In this document: piece after piece, positions 57,619 through 64,000 of the stretch | Position numbering within the stretch: the stretch's first letter is position 1 | How the letters are laid out: every line of letters starts with the position of its first letter | Assembly (NCBI GenBank): GCA_018417955.1 | Contig: JACTVC010000002.1 | Location: 2,294,001-2,358,000 of the forward strand | Reading direction: 5' to 3' | DNA length: 64,000 nucleotides | Source of the DNA: Laccaria trichodermophora | Taxonomy: Eukaryota; Basidiomycota; Agaricomycetes; Agaricales; Hydnangiaceae | Notes under the pieces: generated by a model | What the model was told of the DNA's origin: nothing | What the model saw: the letters and a program-made list of their open reading frames with translations, nothing else | Databases searched by the model: none | Program-made: the position numbers and the translations under genes

Positions 57619-60600
57619 TCATAGTTCAGCAATAAACATTGGAAAATTAGCAGTAAATGACTGGGATGCCACAAGTCGCTGTACAATGTTTTGAGAGGTA
57701 GGGCTACGCCTTTTACTACCAAGATCAACAGCCAATCTCCGAGCCACCGCGGAACTTGCCTGTCCCAGCGGGACACGATCATTTCCATATACCGTGACCA
57801 TCGCCCATTCCAGGTGCAAGGCCGCTGACAGGACGGAAGAGATCACGGCCACGAAGAGCTCGACGGTGATGTTCTGTTCTTGTGCTTGCTGACGATCGGC
57901 GGCTGCGATCAGAGAGGGTAATACAAGATGCATGAAAACGGGAAGAAGGGGAGGGACGTTGGAACATCCCGGCATCGTTAGCACAAACGTCGCAATTCGT
58001 TTGCAGGACTCCATTTCCCCAAGCTTGGCGGACTCGAAAAGTTCCATCCACATAATCTGCAGGAATTTGGTTACCGGAATCATCCGAAGACAACGCTCGA
58101 CATCCAGGACTGGCGTTTTGTGTGAACGTGCTTGTAGAAAGACATTCTGCAGTGCCCTTTGAGGGTCTTGTTGCCAGATTTGTACACGAGATTTTGGGTC
58201 ATCTAGAAATGGCTCAGTTGAGATAGTTTTGTATATCTGATAAGGTCACTTGCTGTCGGCTTTATGACCGCTGGCGTTTCGGACAGCCCGTTGCATCGCC
58301 CATACATCAATATCAGTCATCGATGTTTTCGCTCCATTCCCCAACTCTGATAGAAGTCTCAATATCTGAGGACTGCAAAGGGCAAGCACAGGCTGAGGGC
58401 AGGACGACGACAGCACGAGGGTTTGAAGGATCTCTATGTGGATGTGAGCAGATAACCTGGAGATAGAGATTATCAGTCCTGCAATGTTCAGGAGTTGACG
58501 TCCGTACCCTTTCAATAGTATCTCCTGAGAAAGTGCTTTGATCACTCCTACAAGGGTCCAATTCAGCAGAGGTCCAGTGAAATATGACACCCCGTTGAAC
58601 AGGACGTCCTTGTCTATTTTCTGAGCCGAGGCGGCCTTTATAGCCTGCGAAAAGAGTGTCGCTGAAATACGCAGAAGAGTCTTGGGTTGCGTGGACCTTT
58701 CAAAGTTCAACATGGGATGATGAAGCTTGACGAGAAATCGGTGAGCTGCAGATGCGTACCGTAGGATCGTATCCTCTATACCCTCGCTACTGCTGTCGAA
58801 GATGGCCTTGAACCAGCCGTTGAACGATAAAAGCTCGTCCGGGGGTAAATTTTCAACGGGATATACTGTAAACGCAGACTTGAGAAACGCTGCAGAAATG
58901 GATCGTTGATCCTTGGTGAACGTCGTTGTGTCAAACTAATAGCGAGGCTTAATGCACTTGAATGGCTGTCAAAGCATTCCTCTTTACCTGAAAACGCGCG
59001 AGGGTGTACTGCACAAAAAGTACAACATCTCCGAGATGACTGACGGCGGTTTGAGGATCGCCTTAAGATATTGGTCAAGATAGAACAAGAGCAATTTCGT
59101 TTATCAACCCACCAATTGTTTCGCAATCGTAGCTATCGAGGAACAGAAGCGCATGAAATAGCAAGTCGGATATTTTGACATGTAGTGCAACAATATCCAA
59201 GGCAATTGCGTGTGTATAGAGCAACTTGCACAACTGACCCAAGGTTTCCACGTCGACGGCAGCGACAAGGGATGAAATTTTCTGCGGCCAGTAAATCAAA
59301 TCAGAAAAAAACAGGTGTAAAACAGCTATCAAGAACCTTCAAAACGAAATTTGCAAAGGTGGTGTGGCTCCCAGCATCACGCCAGATACGATCGAGCCAG
59401 GACTGCGCATCGTTCATAACCATGTCTGGTGTCAACCTTGATTCTAGATACAACTGACGGTACTCAGTTAAGGATGAGAGGTATACGAGTCCACTCACCG
59501 AGAAATCCATGCTTGTATCATGGGTATCCGACAACTTAGACATGTTTTCTTTAGATATTGAAGGGTCTAATTGAGCGCCCATATTCTTGTCAATTAATTC
59601 AAGTTTGACGAATTGCTGCAAAAATTCCCGAGTGAATGAGGAAGGCCTGGGAACGTCAGACTTCCCCAAAAAAACAGTGCAAATGAACTGACATATTCTC
59701 TTCGGTGATTATATTTGATCCTCCTCCCTCAGAGAGTGTGTGATCACATTGAATAATGACATCATGCTGCTGGAAGACGGATAATAACCCAGAGCGGAGT
59801 CCACCTCGCTGGCCATTATCAAATTAGGGGTTGAACCAAAGGGTAATAGATAGAGCCCTACCCAGTCAGAAACCATCGCGTGATCGGCACTGACGACTGC
59901 TTCAAAAGCACTGATGAGATTTGGGAGCTTCATTCAATTTTAGAGGGTTTCATTTAGGATCCAATAAGTACTCACTCGACCAACGATGAACGCTTTCCAG
60001 ATCGTGCAATCAGTAGGATGTTGGGTTAAACCGATGAAGGCAGATAATATGAGTTGAGTGTAAAACACTGTCGGCGTCCAGGATGACCACCGGAATATGT
60101 AAACGAGCAGCGTCACAACACCGGGGGTGTTACCTGCACCGAATTCGTGTGCCCTGTGGGATACCTTTGACACTTGAGACCTCAGCAAGATATCAATGCA
60201 TAGAATAACTACCAGATAGTGATGAACAAGACCTAGGGTTATTACATCAGTATCCGAAGCTGGGCCACCTGTGTCACCCTTGCCAAGGGCGAGCTGAAGA
60301 GATTGCATCATTTGGGCCTCCCTCGCAACTTTGGCATCGTCCCCAATCAACAGTCCAAGCAGTATGGAGAATGACTCCAACATTTGCCTCGTCTCAAGGT
60401 TGAAACGGAAGTTATTCATCAAATCGTTGACATCTGTAAAGCTGACACAAGCTTGGGCAACAGAAACCTGAGAAAGATCTGACGCGAAGCATAGTAGGTG
60501 GCGCACAAGTTCCTCCGTCCGGCTTGCGAGTTCGTTGTGATGCTGTGAGATCGGAAGGGTGTGCACAGTCCTTAGCAAGGCCAAACCGTCTTGAATTGTT

Positions 60601-61101
60601 TGAAGAATCACAACCTGAGATTCTGAATAGGGAATCAAAGAATTTCCCCCCTGTGAATCACTCCTCTTCTGTACTTCCAGAGCGATTTGACAAAGGTGAT
60701 CCAAGGTAGTTGGGGTGTCAAGCTCGGGGGATCTAGCCGCCTGCAGAAAAGTGGATACAAAAGTGGATAGAGGCAAAATTCCATCCTCTATTGCACATTC
60801 CAGATATTCTTTTAAACCTGGATTTCCTGGGTACGAGCGATACAACACGAGGACCGAGTCTAAGCTAAACGCTTTACTATAGGGCGAGCAATGAAGAAGC
60901 TACTTGACACTCACTGCTAAGATGACTCGCGACCATCTCTGGACTGTCAATTGGCGGAAGTTTTGAAATGAAAAGCTTGCAGAGGCTAATCCACTGGGAA
61001 GGCAACGGGTCAAGGAAAGATACTACTGAATATTATTTCGGAACCTTTGAAGGAGCGACGCCGCATTGGAAACAATTTCTCGTGACTTCTGCAAGGGACA
61101 T
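57619..61101 (-). CDS. Probable Mediator complex subunit 5 (MED5/NUT1)
   Basis: Large helical-repeat protein of more than 1,000 residues. It starts MSLAEVTRNCFQCGVAPSK (ATG complement 61099-61101). A 59-nt intron then joins WISLCKLFISKLPPIDSPEM, and VLVLYRSYPGNPGLKEYLEC follows. This N-terminal pattern is the one I associate with fungal Med5, a tail-module subunit of Mediator that modulates RNA polymerase II. Further on are SLLQRF-type helices, LPNLISAFEAVVSADHAMVS, MASEVDSALGYYPSSSSMMS and a C-terminal exon starting MIPVTKFLQIMWMELFESAK. It ends NFPMFIAEL at complement 57619-57621. No catalytic motif is present, consistent with a scaffold. Identity rests on N-terminal resemblance and size. 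Middle exon joints (58700-59700) were not all resolved. Confidence 0.65.
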
Positions 61102-61667
61102 AACGATGGCGTACCAGCTACGTGCAAGGCGCTGATGAACTGGAGGGGAAAACCAAGTTCAGAAGTTTACACTGCAAGTGTTATAGAAAGAGCCTCCGAG
61201 GTCACGAGACCAGCCCCTGCAGACATGTAAAGGCGGGGAAGCAGTAAGCTACTTTGTAGGTACTCAGACGCCCGTGGCACTAACAACAAATGCATTACAA
61301 CGGCCAAGGAAAAATTGCTTGAATGTCAAAACGCAATCAGTAGACGGTGGTAAGTGTAGGTGTTACTTAGCGACTTTGTATCGTAACTACAAAGCTGGTG
61401 TTGGGCCTCTTGTGCTCTAACGATGTGAACGATGAAAAGATGGAGCGGGACATGAGGCGATGATCGAGAAGAAGGGAAGGAAAACACTTATGCTCTATGT
61501 AGTCCAAAGATGTGGAGTTTCTTTGCCGTGCGCCTAGCGACCAGGGGTATCGCGTCAAGACAGCATCACAGTGTTACAAGAGAGAAGACAAAGAACTCAT
61601 AAATTTTGTATCCTGTCCAAAATAAGTGAGCAAAAGAGTATGAACATGATTGATGCACCATACACTT
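61102..61667. other. Intergenic region upstream of MED5
   Basis: About 570 bases between the MED5 start and the stop of SPF30, both on the minus strand. It should hold the MED5 promoter and the SPF30 3' region. No RNA gene, repeat or supported coding frame was seen. Confidence 0.4.
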
Positions 61668-62443
61668 CTATTGCGCCTCATCATCCTGAACGTCGAACTT
61701 GTGCTTGCTCTTAGAGGCTACCTCAGTCATCCCTTTGCCGCTCCCTGTTACGCCAACTAAAAGAGATGTCTCAGAGGGTTGTCGTGACGACATAGTAATG
61801 AACACACACCTTTCCCTAGTGGGTTGTCTGGGGTCTTGAATATGCTCGTCCCAGAGACCCCCGCGATGTGAACACCTTTCTTTTCTGATTTCTTTGCAAA
61901 CTTTTGCCATGTCGCTTGCTTTTGCGTCTGCTCCTTCGCCTTCGCAGCCTTAGATTCAAGCTTTTTCTCGTTTTTCTTCTTCTTCTTTTCCCTCTCCTCC
62001 TCCTCAGCCTTGCTCAGCTTACGTTTATTCGACGACGACGGAGTGACGTTGGCATAATTTGGTGGTAGAGGTTTTATCTCGGAAGCTTTCACTAGCTCGG
62101 TGGTGTTATAGCCTTTAAACATGATGCTATAAACGCGATTCTCTGCTGCCCCTCCGATAGACGTGATTCGAGCTGGGTACCAAGCACCATCTCCAGAATA
62201 CTTCGCCAAACATTCGTCTCCAGCAGACCAAGTATGGGAGGGAGTACTTATGGCAGCCTTGCGGTTGTCTGATTTCGAAGATGAGGCCGCTTCGGCCAGC
62301 GCAAGTGCCTCCTGTGACAATTCAATGAGTTCTTTAAGTTGTGAACGCAATGAAGCGAGTTCAGCATTGGATGGGTCCGTGGATAACGCCAGTTCAACTT
62401 GAGAGAGTTGGACTTGATAGGTCTCGAGATCGGTCTTATCCAT
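61668..62443 (-). CDS. SPF30/SMNDC1-like Tudor-domain splicing factor
   Basis: Tudor protein needed for spliceosome maturation in animals. It starts MDKTDLETYQVQLSQVELAL with a coiled N-terminal helix. The Tudor domain follows: WSAGDECLAKYSGDGAWYPA, RITSIGGAAENRVYSIMFKG, YNTTELVKASEIKPLPPN. The aromatic-cage residues W, Y and Y are present. Then comes a strongly charged nuclear-type segment (EEEEREKKKKKNEKKLESK) and the conserved C-terminal block TWQKFAKKSEKKGVHIAGVS, GTSIFKTPDNPLGK, then after an intron VGVTGSGKGMTEVASKSKHK. The stop is tag complement 61668-61670. Length, about 240 residues, matches SPF30. Confidence 0.92.
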
Positions 62444-62556
62444 TGAAGAAATGGTGGAAAAGGGTAATGACTGATAATGGCGGGTCGAAGGAGAGAGGAA
62501 CGTGGGAAGTCACTTCAATGGCTACAATACAGCAATAGTACATACTAAAACATCTC

Positions 62557-64000
<1,444 letters not shown>

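Overview
The window is nuclear DNA of a mushroom-forming basidiomycete (Agaricomycetes-type). The signs are very gene-dense sequence, many 48-65 nt introns with GT(A/G)-AG ends, genes broken into many short exons, and basidiomycete-type proteins: Zn2Cys6 factors with an extended zinc-cluster loop, a tetraspan membrane protein, Rac1, and a DPBB secreted protein. No prokaryotic operons, tRNA or rRNA genes, transposons or CRISPR arrays were seen. All gene models were read by eye from conserved protein blocks and splice signals, so outer boundaries are firmer than some internal exons.

Layout, left to right. 0.3-5.5 kb: a major facilitator of the phosphate/glycerophosphoinositol type, then a mitochondrial SLS1/KH-like protein. 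5.5-9.3 kb: rRNA methyltransferase SPB1 (-), divergent from a small TMEM256/DUF423 membrane protein (+). 9.4-16.3 kb: a zinc-finger protein, the GTPase RAC1, and a large single-pass membrane protein with a glycosylated ectodomain. 16.7-26.1 kb: two related Zn2Cys6 transcription factors enclosing prephenate dehydratase, the CPSF30/YTH1 mRNA 3'-end factor and a UPF0047/YjbQ enzyme. 26.2-36.9 kb: an OCIA-like membrane protein (-), a Dbl-type RhoGEF (+), an NGL2/CCR4-type nuclease (-) and an M16 metalloprotease (+).

37-41 kb (-): NUFIP/RSA1, a triple-KH protein and ribosomal protein uL13. 41-44.4 kb (+): mitochondrial acyl carrier protein, an SMP-30/regucalcin hydrolase and mitochondrial ribosomal protein bL17. 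44.9-47 kb (-): a small unknown protein and a tetraspan membrane protein. 47-52.8 kb: an NPC2-like lipid-binding protein and IPI1, followed directly by a decayed tandem copy of both. 53-64 kb: a secreted DPBB protein (-), eIF3h (-), a CDF zinc transporter (+), MED5 (-), SPF30 (-) and RIO2 (-, runs off the end).

Functional themes. Ribosome production and translation are over-represented (SPB1, NUFIP/RSA1, IPI1, RIO2, uL13, bL17, eIF3h), but the genes alternate in strand and look like ordinary housekeeping genes. RAC1 and the RhoGEF could be a GTPase/exchanger pair. The most unusual signals are extreme microexons (5, 6, 12, 12, 13 and 16 nt) in conserved protein motifs, three GC-AG introns in the first 13 kb, a perfect hairpin over a RAC1 3' splice site, and the decayed NPC2-IPI1 duplication. 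I did not find a clearly new molecular system.
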